From an uncultured Peptococcaceae bacterium (lineage in GTDB: Bacteria; Bacillota; Peptococcia; Peptococcales; Peptococcaceae): a stretch of 14,753 nt of DNA. Position numbers and translations under genes: made by a program. Below the pieces are notes generated by a model. It saw nothing but the letters and a program-made list of their open reading frames with translations. It made no database searches and was not told where the DNA came from. Positions 6,360 to 14,195 of this stretch are shown here, in pieces; positions within the stretch are counted from its first letter, which is position 1; each line of letters begins with the position of its first letter. Location: assembly GCA_938044045.1 (NCBI GenBank), contig CALIQN010000106.1:1-14753 (forward strand), in the 5' to 3' direction.

Positions 6360-7262
6360 ATGGGAACGTGGAGTGCAGAAATTTTTGGAAATGATGTCTC
6401 ATGTGAGACTGAAGAAGAATTTTTCTTAAGATATAATCGTGGTGAGAGTCCAAGTGAGATCAAAAATGACTTATTGCTTGATGAAGAGGATGAGGATAGG
6501 TTTAATGTGCTTTTTAGTTTGGCACATTGTTTGTGGGAAGTGGGTCAGCTAGATGAGGGATTTTTACTGGAAGTCAAAGCAATTATTCAAAGTGATCTGG
6601 ATATAGCGCTTAGTGAGGAACTAGGTGCAGATGATGAATTTTTAGCACAAAGAAGACGTTATCTAGCAGAATTTTTAGAAAAAATCAGTGTTAAAAAAGC
6701 AAGACCGAAAAAAAGAGTCGCTCCTCCTATGCCAGTAGAAAGTAAATATACCAATGGTGCTGTCATGGTATTCCAATATACAGATGGGCTATGGGGTGCC
6801 TTGATCGTCATAAATGGTGTTTTCTTTGATAAGGAGACCCACTATACCTATCTTCAAACAACAGTGAAAACAAAAGATAAGCCAACAATGGAAGTGGTGC
6901 GCCAGTCTCATATTATAGATATCAATTTTCACAATGCCGAGCGAAATCAATTGCCCTACCGTTCCCCTCAGTTTTATGATTCCTTTGATCATTGTATTTC
7001 ACAGTATCTCAAGAGTAGGGAAACAAAGAATTTTGAATCCTATAATGATTCATTTTTTGAAGTGATAGGCTATTTATCTGATTGGGGTAGATGCTCAAGT
7101 GGCATTTATGCTGCGTTTGACTATAATCAAAAAACGGTTGAAGCCTTTCAAGCTTTTGTGAGAACTTTATTGACGGCACTTTATAACAAACCTTCAGCTG
7201 TACATACTGAAATGACTGTAGATGAAATTGATCAAGCATTTTTTATGAAATTAAGCCAATAA
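6360..7262 (+). CDS. Two-domain protein with DUF4259-type N-terminus
   Basis: A 300-residue cytosolic protein. Residues 1-110 begin MGTWSAEIFGNDVSCETEEE, the opening typical of DUF4259 and related proteins, followed by acidic helices. A basic, proline-containing linker at about 112-125 (KKARPKKRVAPP) leads to a second domain (about 130-290) rich in beta strands, with NGAVMVFQYTDGLWGALIV near its start. This second part resembles in style the Imm26-type domain, whose members begin with a strand pair reading out Y/F and G residues, but I am not certain. A GGGAGG site lies five bases before the ATG. It opens the second transcription unit, which probably runs to the hairpin at 10110-10161. Function is unknown, and an immunity or toxin-binding role is inferred only from the neighbours. 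Confidence 0.75.
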   Translation: MGTWSAEIFGNDVSCETEEEFFLRYNRGESPSEIKNDLLLDEEDEDRFNVLFSLAHCLWEVGQLDEGFLLEVKAIIQSDLDIALSEELGADDEFLAQRRRYLAEFLEKISVKKARPKKRVAPPMPVESKYTNGAVMVFQYTDGLWGALIVINGVFFDKETHYTYLQTTVKTKDKPTMEVVRQSHIIDINFHNAERNQLPYRSPQFYDSFDHCISQYLKSRETKNFESYNDSFFEVIGYLSDWGRCSSGIYAAFDYNQKTVEAFQAFVRTLLTALYNKPSAVHTEMTVDEIDQAFFMKLSQ

Positions 7263-7314
7263 GGTGAGGTGAAATAGAGCATACAAAGTAGGCTGTTGCT
7301 AGAGGAGAGAAAAC

Positions 7315-7848
7315 ATGGAAATTGGCGGTTGGCAGTATGATTATACGAGTTTAAAGGATTGGGATAGATATGAGTCCTATCCATGGTATTTGGAAAAAAT
7401 GGCATGGCATGAAAAGTCTGACACAGCTTGTCTGATTTATGCGATTGGTGAAGTGAGAATGGGCATGGAAATGGGCTATTTAGCTGTTTTGCACACTAAA
7501 AGTCAGCCCCAGCTACTACTCAACCTCACCTCATTGTTATTTCCTATACAAGAGCCTTTTTACAGTCAAGATGGGCGTTATCTCCTTTTAAAAGCGCAAG
7601 TTTACCATAAAGAAAGTGATAGGATTCATTGTCCTATTTTATTTTTAGATGTCATTGAGAAAAAATTTGCTTCTCTTATGATGAGAGGCAATAACTATAG
7701 CTATCAATTTGAGGAAAGCAGTCCCAAACAATTTATCATTCGAGTAGATGAGTATCAAAAACAACAGGATTATGATGCAGATACCGCTATTGCCTTAGAT
7801 GATTTACCGTGGCATCCGTTTTCTGATTTGGAAAATAATGTGTATTAA
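7315..7848 (+). CDS. Unrecognised cytosolic protein, beta-rich
   Basis: I do not recognise this 177-residue protein. It starts MEIGGWQYDY, is rich in aromatic residues, and its middle part (EPFYSQDGRYLLLKAQVY at about 81-98, then CPILFLDVIEKKF) has the strand-turn-strand look of a beta-sheet repeat in which a value is displayed in the form of a blade. No signal peptide, membrane segment or catalytic motif is visible. The ATG has a GGAGAG site seven bases upstream. It lies 52 bases after the DUF4259-type gene in the same direction, without a clear promoter or terminator between, so it is probably part of that unit. The block context suggests an immunity-type role, but this is weak. Confidence 0.65.
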   Translation: MEIGGWQYDYTSLKDWDRYESYPWYLEKMAWHEKSDTACLIYAIGEVRMGMEMGYLAVLHTKSQPQLLLNLTSLLFPIQEPFYSQDGRYLLLKAQVYHKESDRIHCPILFLDVIEKKFASLMMRGNNYSYQFEESSPKQFIIRVDEYQKQQDYDADTAIALDDLPWHPFSDLENNVY

Positions 7849-7892
7849 AGCACAGTTAAGGGATAAAGTTTGAATGAAGGGTAGGTGAGCTA

Positions 7893-9062
7893 ATGGGCAA
7901 ACGAAAGTATCTTTTATTTGATGATGTTTTAGAAGATGAAACCTTGTGTGTCTATTTTGACCGTTGTGTTGAGGGGATACAAAAAGGTGAGCTTCGTCTA
8001 TCAAAGACAAGGGCAGAAAAAGGCTATCCCTCCTATCCATGTTTTAAAATTGAGGGCAAAGAAATTTTGGTGGGTGCAGTGTTGAACTATTATCTTTTTA
8101 CGCTACAACGCTCTGGATTTGTAAGCGAAGCAGCAGAGGATTTTGCAGAGAAGATAAGGATTTTATGTGGTTGGCAATGGGAAGTGTATATGGCTTTGAG
8201 TACATGGATTGAACGAGTTGTGCGTGATCCTTTTTTCTTTGATGCTAGTGATGATGATTTTACACATCAATGGGTACTAAAAAAAGAAGCTATTGGCTAT
8301 AGCCTATCAGAAGAACACTTTCAATTTGCTTGTTATATTGCGGTTTGTTTTACGAAGTATGGACAGAGCTGGGATGGGATTTTTACCAAGGAAATCTTTT
8401 ATTTTGTCACAGCACTAGGTAGTAGGCTACCCCAAAAAATGAAAAAACATGGCAGTGGTCGCTTACCTCAGGCGCTTGCAGAAACCAAGACAAAGGCGTA
8501 CTCTTGTGTTGCCAATGATGTCTTTGCAACGATAAAAATAACCATCAAAGAAGAGTGCGAAGAGACTTATGAAAAGATTTTAGACTATCTGTGTGCTTTG
8601 CTTGAATGTGGCTTTCCCAAGACCTATGCGATTGAATGTAGAGGGGGCGAGAAAATTTATCTGCCAATCAAACATCTGCCCAAAAAAGGTGTACATCGGC
8701 TATTTGCTAATATGATGCGTTACTCAAATTTATATGCTAAGCTTGAAAACTATGCTCGCCTGGCAATGAATGAATTTGAATGGTACCATAATCTAGAAAA
8801 TGAGTTTTGTGCAATGCCAGGTACTTTTGCTGTCTTTGGCTTAGGTTTGGCAGATGAGAAATACCATCAGCTGGTTTGTGATTATCTTTTAACCTGTGAT
8901 GGCGAACATCAAAGTGTGCAAGGTGACTTTGTCTTGGCTTATATTGAAAAATTTGGTTTTACACCAAAGGGGTTAGAACTCTATAGGCTTTGTGAAAAGA
9001 ACATTCAACATTTACCGAAGAAACTAACAATGCTATATAAAAAAAGCAAGCTTAGCGAATAA
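7893..9062 (+). CDS. DUF6138-like protein
   Basis: A 389-residue cytosolic protein, the largest of the block. Its C-terminal part (MPGTFAVFGLGLADEKYHQL, then a CDGEHQSVQGDF and AYIEKFGFT segment, about 308-363) fits my memory of the DUF6138 family, including the EHQ-VQ-F pattern. The assignment is moderate. The N-terminal half is helical and aromatic, with many cysteines for a cytosolic protein and no metal-binding cluster that I can define. The ATG follows a GTAGGTGAG site. The spacing to the gene before is 44 bases and no terminator lies between. No function is known for the family. Its place among immunity-type genes is the only hint. Confidence 0.65.
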   Translation: MGKRKYLLFDDVLEDETLCVYFDRCVEGIQKGELRLSKTRAEKGYPSYPCFKIEGKEILVGAVLNYYLFTLQRSGFVSEAAEDFAEKIRILCGWQWEVYMALSTWIERVVRDPFFFDASDDDFTHQWVLKKEAIGYSLSEEHFQFACYIAVCFTKYGQSWDGIFTKEIFYFVTALGSRLPQKMKKHGSGRLPQALAETKTKAYSCVANDVFATIKITIKEECEETYEKILDYLCALLECGFPKTYAIECRGGEKIYLPIKHLPKKGVHRLFANMMRYSNLYAKLENYARLAMNEFEWYHNLENEFCAMPGTFAVFGLGLADEKYHQLVCDYLLTCDGEHQSVQGDFVLAYIEKFGFTPKGLELYRLCEKNIQHLPKKLTMLYKKSKLSE

Positions 9063-9088
9063 AATTTAGATTGGGAGGCAGCATTTTT

Positions 9089-9541
9089 ATGACCGAGACC
9101 ATCCTTATTGGAGAAAATGAATTTACTGTAGATGATAATGGTGAATACATGGGCAAAATGATGATTTGGGGAAGAGTGACAGACGTTTTTTTGACACTTG
9201 AAGAAAAAACAGAAGAAGATAGTGATAGGGTTCTTGAAAAAATCAACTAGCTGAATGCCAATAGAGAAAAGGTCGTGGATGCTTTTATGGCAGAAAACGA
9301 TCACTATATTGAAGTGGTCAATGAGATGATTGCGCAAGGTGATTTTGATGCAGAACAAAAAATTTCAGAGGATGATTTTAAAAAGGCCTTGTTTGTCCAT
9401 AATGTCAGTCTCTTTCTAAATGGAAGAAATAGTGAATTTTCCCTTGATTTGGATAGTGATCCAGATTATTTGCTTGGTCACTTAGCAGAAATGGAGATAA
9501 ATGGTGCCTATGAAGTTGAATGTGGTGGATTAAATGGTTAA
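9089..9541 (+). pseudogene. DUF2262-like gene interrupted by an in-frame amber codon
   Basis: From ATG 9089 (GGGAGG site at 9073-9078) the frame reads 53 residues beginning MTETILIGENEFTVDD, stops at TAG 9248-9250, and then continues in the same frame without another stop to 9541. Read through, it gives a 150-residue protein that looks like one complete DUF2262 domain: an N-terminal strand region with YMGKMMIWG, a central helix spanning the stop (EKIN*LNANREKVVDAFM) and a C-terminal SEDDFKKALFVHNVSLF and DYLLGHLAEMEINGAYEVE region. A single C-to-T change of a CAG glutamine codon would explain the stop. The two pieces could also be made separately: a GTG at 9275 with a nearby AAAAGG could restart translation. 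I treat it as a broken gene. Confidence 0.75.
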
Positions 9542-9570
9542 ATTGTAGTGGATAGAAAAGGGTGTGAATG

Positions 9571-10134
9571 ATGTCACTAGAAAAGGTGTACGACTATTTT
9601 CGCAGTTATGATTCAAAGACTTACGAAACCGCAGCTTGTATGGGTCATGAGCCATCTGAAGAGGAAATTCAGACATTTGAAAATCAGTATCATATCAAGC
9701 TTCCTGATGAGTTTAGAGTATTTACCATGTCGCCCTTAGGTGGTCTTTACATGGAAGTAAGGGAAGAAATTTGGCCACAGGGTGAGGCCTTTGATGTGGC
9801 ACCGTTTTGGACGTTTTGCCGTGGTATTATGGTCTATGGGCTATCAGATGTGATACCTGATTTTTTGAATCTTCGTCTTAAGACAAAAGCCTTACATGAG
9901 GAAGGCTTTACGGATTATATTCCATTTTTATCTATTATTGGTGATGGAGATCGGATATTTTGCTTTGATAAAAACAATCAAATTGTTAGCCTTGATTGGT
10001 ATGAGACAGGTGAAGCAGAAGTAGTTGAAGGTAGCTTTTCTGAATTTTTGCTTCAGCAAATTGAGGCACTAGAAGAGCGTAAAAATCAAATGATTTTGAC
10101 AATAGATAAAAAAAGCACGACCGCTAAAAGTTAA
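9571..10134 (+). CDS. SMI1/KNR4 family protein
   Basis: A 187-residue protein of the SMI1/KNR4 (SUKH) superfamily, a large group of immunity proteins in bacterial polymorphic toxin systems. The SUKH marks are visible: PSEEEIQTFENQYHIKLPDE at about 28-47, the FTMSPLGGLYMEV strand region after it, and IIGDGDRIFCFD near residue 130. There is no signal peptide. ATG codons at 9568 and 9571 are adjacent. The AAAAGGGTG site fits 9571 better. It is the last gene of the accessory block, and its last eight or so codons form the left arm of the terminator hairpin. No cognate toxin gene is in the window, so which toxin it would block is unknown. Confidence 0.85.
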   Translation: MSLEKVYDYFRSYDSKTYETAACMGHEPSEEEIQTFENQYHIKLPDEFRVFTMSPLGGLYMEVREEIWPQGEAFDVAPFWTFCRGIMVYGLSDVIPDFLNLRLKTKALHEEGFTDYIPFLSIIGDGDRIFCFDKNNQIVSLDWYETGEAEVVEGSFSEFLLQQIEALEERKNQMILTIDKKSTTAKS

Positions 10135-10161
10135 ACGAAACTTTTAGCGGTCGTGCTTTTT
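10110..10161. terminator. 23-bp perfect hairpin terminator overlapping the SMI1/KNR4 gene end
   Basis: A perfect 23-bp inverted repeat (10110-10132 with 10139-10161) around the 6-base loop AAACGA. The outer five pairs are A/T, so both ends carry an A or T run and it can act in both directions. The gene's stop codon TAA lies at 10132-10134. It closes the accessory block and isolates phoH. Confidence 0.93.
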
Positions 10162-10196
10162 AGGATAATATCCAAAGATAAATGAAAGTTGTATTC

Positions 10197-10226
10197 TTGC
10201 AAAGGCTTTAGTATAAAGGGTATAAT
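10197..10226 (+). promoter_or_regulatory. Promoter of the phoH-era operon
   Basis: TTGCAA (10197-10202) and a perfect TATAAT (10221-10226) are spaced by 18 bases. It lies between the terminator and phoH and gives a short leader with the AAGGGGGG ribosome binding site. Confidence 0.8.
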
Positions 10227-10248
10227 GGGAAAATAAGGGGGGCTATCG

Positions 10249-11190
10249 GTGAAGGAAAGTATTGAACTCAAAACAGATGAATTAGCAAATAATATTTTTG
10301 GTAGTATGGAGTGTCATCTTAAAACAATAGAAAATGAACTACCTGTTGTGCTAGGTTCTAGAGGGAGGCTAGTTCATATTGAGGGTAGTGCTGAGAGTAT
10401 TGAGCTAGTGAAAAAAGTACTTACGAGCTTAGAAACTTTGGCAGCTTCAAGAGAAATTGCAAATACTGATGTCACTTATGCCCTAGAGCTTGCTTTGAGT
10501 GAGGAAGAAAAGAGTCTGGAAAGTTTAAAAGAGATTTTTTTTACCACAGTAAGAGGTAAAACGATTCTTGCTAAGACTTTGGGGCAGTATGACTATCTAA
10601 AAATGATTGAGAAAAAAACAATCACCTTTGGGATAGGCCCAGCAGGAACAGGAAAGACTTTTTTGGCTGTAGTGATGGCAGTACGTGCCCTAAAACGTAA
10701 AGAAGTGGAAAGAATTATCTTGACTCGTCCAGCGGTTGAAGCGGGAGAAAAGCTCGGGTTTTTGCCTGGTGATTTACAAGAAAAGATTGATCCTTATTTG
10801 AGACCACTTTATGATGCCCTTTATTTTACCCTTGGACAAGAGGTGGCTGAACGCTATCTTGAGCGGGGTATTATTGAGTTAGCACCTCTTGCGTATATGA
10901 GAGGTCGTACCTTAGATGATGCCTTTATTATCTTGGATGAGGCACAAAACACGACCAGTGAACAAATGAAGATGTTTTTGACACGGATCGGCTATGGCTC
11001 AAAAGCAGTCGTAACTGGGGATATCACTCAAATTGATTTACCGAAGGTGACTTCCAGTGGTCTAATTGAGGCAAGTGAGATTTTAGGTGATATTAAGGAA
11101 ATTGGTTTTTCAAAACTAGTTGCCAGAGACGTGGTGCGCCATCCTGTGGTAGCAAAAATTATTAAAGCATATGATAAGTTGAACAAATAA
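10249..11190 (+). CDS. phoH: PhoH-family ATPase
   Basis: This 313-residue protein belongs to the PhoH family (PhoH/YbeZ type), cytosolic P-loop ATPases linked to RNA metabolism and ribosome maturation. In many bacteria the gene is next to ybeY, as here two genes further on. An N-terminal region of about 100 residues resembles a small nucleic-acid-binding domain. The ATPase has Walker A GPAGTGKT at 130-137, the TRPAVEAGEKLGFLPGD segment typical of PhoH, and Walker B FIILDEAQN at 226-234. The start is GTG at 10249 with AAGGGGGG six bases before it. Its name in E. coli came from phosphate regulation, but no pho box is seen here. pgpH follows 10 bases after the stop. Confidence 0.95.
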   Translation: MKESIELKTDELANNIFGSMECHLKTIENELPVVLGSRGRLVHIEGSAESIELVKKVLTSLETLAASREIANTDVTYALELALSEEEKSLESLKEIFFTTVRGKTILAKTLGQYDYLKMIEKKTITFGIGPAGTGKTFLAVVMAVRALKRKEVERIILTRPAVEAGEKLGFLPGDLQEKIDPYLRPLYDALYFTLGQEVAERYLERGIIELAPLAYMRGRTLDDAFIILDEAQNTTSEQMKMFLTRIGYGSKAVVTGDITQIDLPKVTSSGLIEASEILGDIKEIGFSKLVARDVVRHPVVAKIIKAYDKLNK

Positions 11191-11200
11191 AGGAGCTCGT

Positions 11201-13315
11201 ATGCAAAATCAACTTAGAGAGATCGCTAAGAAGTTCACTACAGAAAAATGGAAGGATAGTGATACCGTTCTCTCTTTTTTTATCGGGATATGTTTTATAT
11301 TGCTTTTTATCTTATTGTCTTATGGTGCAATACCTGAACAAACCCACTGGGAAGTCGGCACTGTGGCATCTAACGATGTTTTAGCAGATCGCTCACTAAC
11401 TTATGAAGATATTGAAGCAACTGAGGCAAAGAGACAAGAGGCACTAAAAGGTGTCTCCAAGGTCAATAGGATGTCTATGGAAAGCTTTAATACCTTTACT
11501 TTGGTGGATATTGACCAAAAATTTGATACACTTTATAAAATTATAGATGATAGCACGACGACCAAAGAAGAGAAAATTAATAGCTTGAAAGAAAGTTTGA
11601 AACTCTCTGGTAGTGAAGATCAATATGATAGCATCTTAAAATTAAATGAGGCTAGTGTGGAAAGCTTACATGCAATTACAGTTTATTTTGCTAGTCAAGT
11701 GATGAATAAGGGTGTAACAGAGGAAGATTTATCAAGTGCCTATAACAATATCTTGAAGACAATAGATGAAGCAACGACGCTGAATCAAATAGAAAAAACG
11801 CTTTTAAAAGATATCTTACAAGATGTTAAATTTTATCCTACGGCAGTCTATGATGAAGCTGCTACAAAGGAAAAACAACAATTGGTGACAAAGTCTGTCG
11901 AGCCAGTTTCTCATACCTTAAAAAAAGGTCAAACTATTATCAATAAGGGTGATGTTGTCACCAATGAGCAATATCAAGCTTTGATAGCCCTTGGATTGAG
12001 TAGTGATTTACCGACATGGTTTTATGCCCTTGGCGTGGCATTGACACTGTGTTTGACATTTTTTTTGATGTATTGTTACGCAAGGTATTATTCTGAATAT
12101 AAGATGGAATGGCAAAAAACATTAAAAGTCTTTTTGGTGGTCTCTTTAGTAGAAGTTGTCTTTATGCCTTTGACCTTAGCTTTAAAATTAGGTCATGTTC
12201 AAGGGGAGATCAATGTATCAGGTTATCTTTTACCTATGGCACTTGGTGCAATGTTGATTTCTTATTTACGTAGCCAAAAAGATAGTATTTTTATGCTTCT
12301 CATTTTTTCCATTTATCTGATTGTCTATACTGGTGTCTCTCAGTTTGTCTTTGTAGCTATTTTAGGTAGTTTAGCTGGGATTGCACAGACGAGTTGTTTG
12401 TCCAAGCGTGGTGATCTTTTGAAAGTGGCACTGACCATAGGTGTTTTTAATGGTATCGGTGTGATTAGCCTGGGCCTTTTAAAAGGTCAGGCTTTGATGG
12501 CAGTATTAAATAGCTTACTTTATGCCTTTGGTAGTGGATTTTTATCTGTTGTACTTGCACTAGGTATTTTACCTTATTTGGAAAATGGTTTTAAAATTAC
12601 AACACCAATGACCTTGCTTGACTTGGCAAATCCAAATCAACCCTTGTTGAAACGTTTGCTACAAGAGGCACCTGGTACCTATCACCACAGTGTGATGGTT
12701 GCCAATTTAGGTGAGGCAATTGCTGATGAGTTGGGTGCAAATGGACTTTTAGTGAGGGCAGCAGCATATTACCATGATATAGGCAAACTAAAGCGTCCAG
12801 CTTTTTTCTCAGAAAATCAGTTTTCTGGTGAAAATGCACATGATAAGATTAGTCCCGTACTTTCGACATTGATTATTACATCCCATGTAAAAGATGGTGT
12901 CAGCCTAGCTAAAAAAGAAAAACTTCCCCCAGCAGTTATTGACCTCATTGCCCAACATCATGGTGATACGATAGTAGGCTATTTTTATATGAAAGCAAAA
13001 CAATTGGATGATAGTGTCAATGCCAGTGATTTTCGCTATCATCAGAGGAAACCTCAAACCAAAGAAGCGGCCATACTCATGATAGCTGATACCGTAGAGG
13101 CAGCAGTACGTTCTAGAAAAGGTGTCACTAGGGGACAGATTTCTGGATTTATTCGTCAGCTCATCAATGGAAAGTTGGCAGATGGGCAATTTGAAGAATG
13201 TAATCTCACCTTTAAAGATATTGACAAGATCGCAGAGGTTTGCACAAAGGTAATGGCGGGGCTTTATCACAAGCGAATAGAGTATCCTAGTAAAGAACAA
13301 CTCAATGGAAAGTAG
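11201..13315 (+). CDS. pgpH: PgpH-type 7TM-HD c-di-AMP phosphodiesterase
   Basis: PgpH-type enzymes of Firmicutes hydrolyse the second messenger cyclic di-AMP to pApA and thereby affect osmotic and cell wall balance. The 704-residue protein has the expected order: one membrane helix at about 24-44, an extracellular domain of about 220 residues (7TMR-HDED), several membrane helices from about 270 to 465, and a cytosolic HD domain. The HD motif HDIGKLKRP begins at His525-Asp526. Upstream is TYHHSVMVANL, and the further metal-ligand histidines ITSHV and AQHHGD follow, so all ligands look present. The AAGGAG site and ATG at 11201 are clear. ybeY starts six bases after its stop. Substrate specificity is from the family, not from anything I can test here. 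Confidence 0.93.
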   Translation: MQNQLREIAKKFTTEKWKDSDTVLSFFIGICFILLFILLSYGAIPEQTHWEVGTVASNDVLADRSLTYEDIEATEAKRQEALKGVSKVNRMSMESFNTFTLVDIDQKFDTLYKIIDDSTTTKEEKINSLKESLKLSGSEDQYDSILKLNEASVESLHAITVYFASQVMNKGVTEEDLSSAYNNILKTIDEATTLNQIEKTLLKDILQDVKFYPTAVYDEAATKEKQQLVTKSVEPVSHTLKKGQTIINKGDVVTNEQYQALIALGLSSDLPTWFYALGVALTLCLTFFLMYCYARYYSEYKMEWQKTLKVFLVVSLVEVVFMPLTLALKLGHVQGEINVSGYLLPMALGAMLISYLRSQKDSIFMLLIFSIYLIVYTGVSQFVFVAILGSLAGIAQTSCLSKRGDLLKVALTIGVFNGIGVISLGLLKGQALMAVLNSLLYAFGSGFLSVVLALGILPYLENGFKITTPMTLLDLANPNQPLLKRLLQEAPGTYHHSVMVANLGEAIADELGANGLLVRAAAYYHDIGKLKRPAFFSENQFSGENAHDKISPVLSTLIITSHVKDGVSLAKKEKLPPAVIDLIAQHHGDTIVGYFYMKAKQLDDSVNASDFRYHQRKPQTKEAAILMIADTVEAAVRSRKGVTRGQISGFIRQLINGKLADGQFEECNLTFKDIDKIAEVCTKVMAGLYHKRIEYPSKEQLNGK

Positions 13316-13321
13316 GAAATT

Positions 13322-13783
13322 ATGCCTTTAGAAATAAGTTATGAAATAGAGGAAAGATTGAAAGATGAGGTTATTGCTACCTTTGATGAATTACTAGTGG
13401 CATTTTGTCGTTTGGAAGAAGTACCTACTCATGCCTTGATTGATATGACAATCGTTGATGATGAGATTATCCGTCAGATTAATAGTGAATACAGGCAAAA
13501 GGATGTGGCGACCGATGTTTTGTCTTTTCCTCAGTATGAGCGAGATGATGATTTAACTAATGAAATGCCACTTCTTTATGGTGATGTCGTCATCTCGCTT
13601 GAGCATGCCAAAGCTCAAGCAGAGTCATATAATCATAGTTTAAAAAGAGAGTTATCCTATCTTTTTGTACATTCCTTGCTTCATCTTAGGGGCTATGATC
13701 ACATGGTAGAGAGTGATAAAAAAGAAATGCGTCAACATGAAGAGCAGATACTATGTGAAGTAGGGATTAGTAGAAATGATTAA
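13322..13783 (+). CDS. ybeY: Endoribonuclease YbeY
   Basis: YbeY is a zinc-dependent endoribonuclease needed for 16S rRNA 3'-end maturation and ribosome quality control. The 153-residue product carries the metal-binding motif HSLLHLRGYDH with His117, His121 and His127, and the TDVLSFP segment of the active site before it. Length is normal. The ATG at 13322 has an AGTAGGAA site six bases upstream. It follows pgpH directly and overlaps cdd by 8 bases, so translation is coupled. Together with phoH and era it makes a ribosome maturation set. In many related genomes dgkA stands between ybeY and cdd, but here it does not. Confidence 0.96.
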   Translation: MPLEISYEIEERLKDEVIATFDELLVAFCRLEEVPTHALIDMTIVDDEIIRQINSEYRQKDVATDVLSFPQYERDDDLTNEMPLLYGDVVISLEHAKAQAESYNHSLKRELSYLFVHSLLHLRGYDHMVESDKKEMRQHEEQILCEVGISRND

Positions 13784-14195
13784 GCCAAATAACACTGTAG
13801 AAAAGATTTTTGCTCGTCTTTTTATGGAAGCTCAGAGCGTTTGTGAGCATGCTTATGCCCCCTATTCTCATTTTCGAGTAGGGGCGGCACTTTTAACAGC
13901 AAAACGCAAGATATACAAAGGGGTCAATGTAGAAAACGCCAGCTATGGTTTGACCCTTTGTGCAGAACGTGTTGCGCTAACTTCTGCTTTGACTCAAGGC
14001 GATAAAGATTTTGTTGCCCTTGCGATTGTGGCAGAGACTTTACCCTTGCCTTGCGGTGCTTGCTTGCAAGTGATGAGTGAATTTTTTTCACCGCGTACGC
14101 TAGTGGGTGTCTATGCCCTAAAAACTAAGGAAAAGCGATATTATAAATTTTCGGAACTATTGCCTCATGCCTTTACGCTAAAGGAGGAAAATTAA
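13776..14195 (+). CDS. cdd: Cytidine deaminase
   Basis: Cdd deaminates cytidine and deoxycytidine to uridine and deoxyuridine in pyrimidine salvage, in the cytosol. The 139-residue protein is of the homotetrameric type. It has the zinc site Cys62-Ala-Glu64 (TLCAER, Glu64 being the catalytic acid) and PCGACLQV with Cys93 and Cys96. The N-terminal YAPYSHFRVGAAL and NVENASYGLT segments bind the nucleoside. The usual PCGACRQ has Leu in place of Arg, an oddity beside the zinc ligand. The start ATG overlaps the end of ybeY by 8 bases, and the ribosome binding site lies in that gene. era begins directly after its stop codon. Confidence 0.95.
   Translation: MIKPNNTVEKIFARLFMEAQSVCEHAYAPYSHFRVGAALLTAKRKIYKGVNVENASYGLTLCAERVALTSALTQGDKDFVALAIVAETLPLPCGACLQVMSEFFSPRTLVGVYALKTKEKRYYKFSELLPHAFTLKEEN

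Noticed and set aside
9248..9250. TAG read as a sense codon (genetic code change or dedicated recoding)
   Set aside because: rplU, prp, rpmA, the mutS-like gene, obg, the DUF2185 gene and pgpH all end at TAG at their expected family lengths, so UAG is an ordinary stop here. No special structure after the stop was seen.
9005..9358. Minus-strand ORFs over the broken DUF2262 gene
   Set aside because: Their translations are low-complexity and rich in Phe, Ile and Ser, as expected from the complement of AT-rich coding DNA. The plus-strand frame matches a family instead.
4776..10161. Mobile element or prophage origin of the accessory block
   Set aside because: I saw no integrase, transposase, terminal inverted repeats or duplicated tRNA end around it. 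Only the gene content hints at transfer.
12905..13300. Minus-strand ORF of 131 codons
   Set aside because: It is a shadow of the HD domain of pgpH, with no start signal or recognisable motif.
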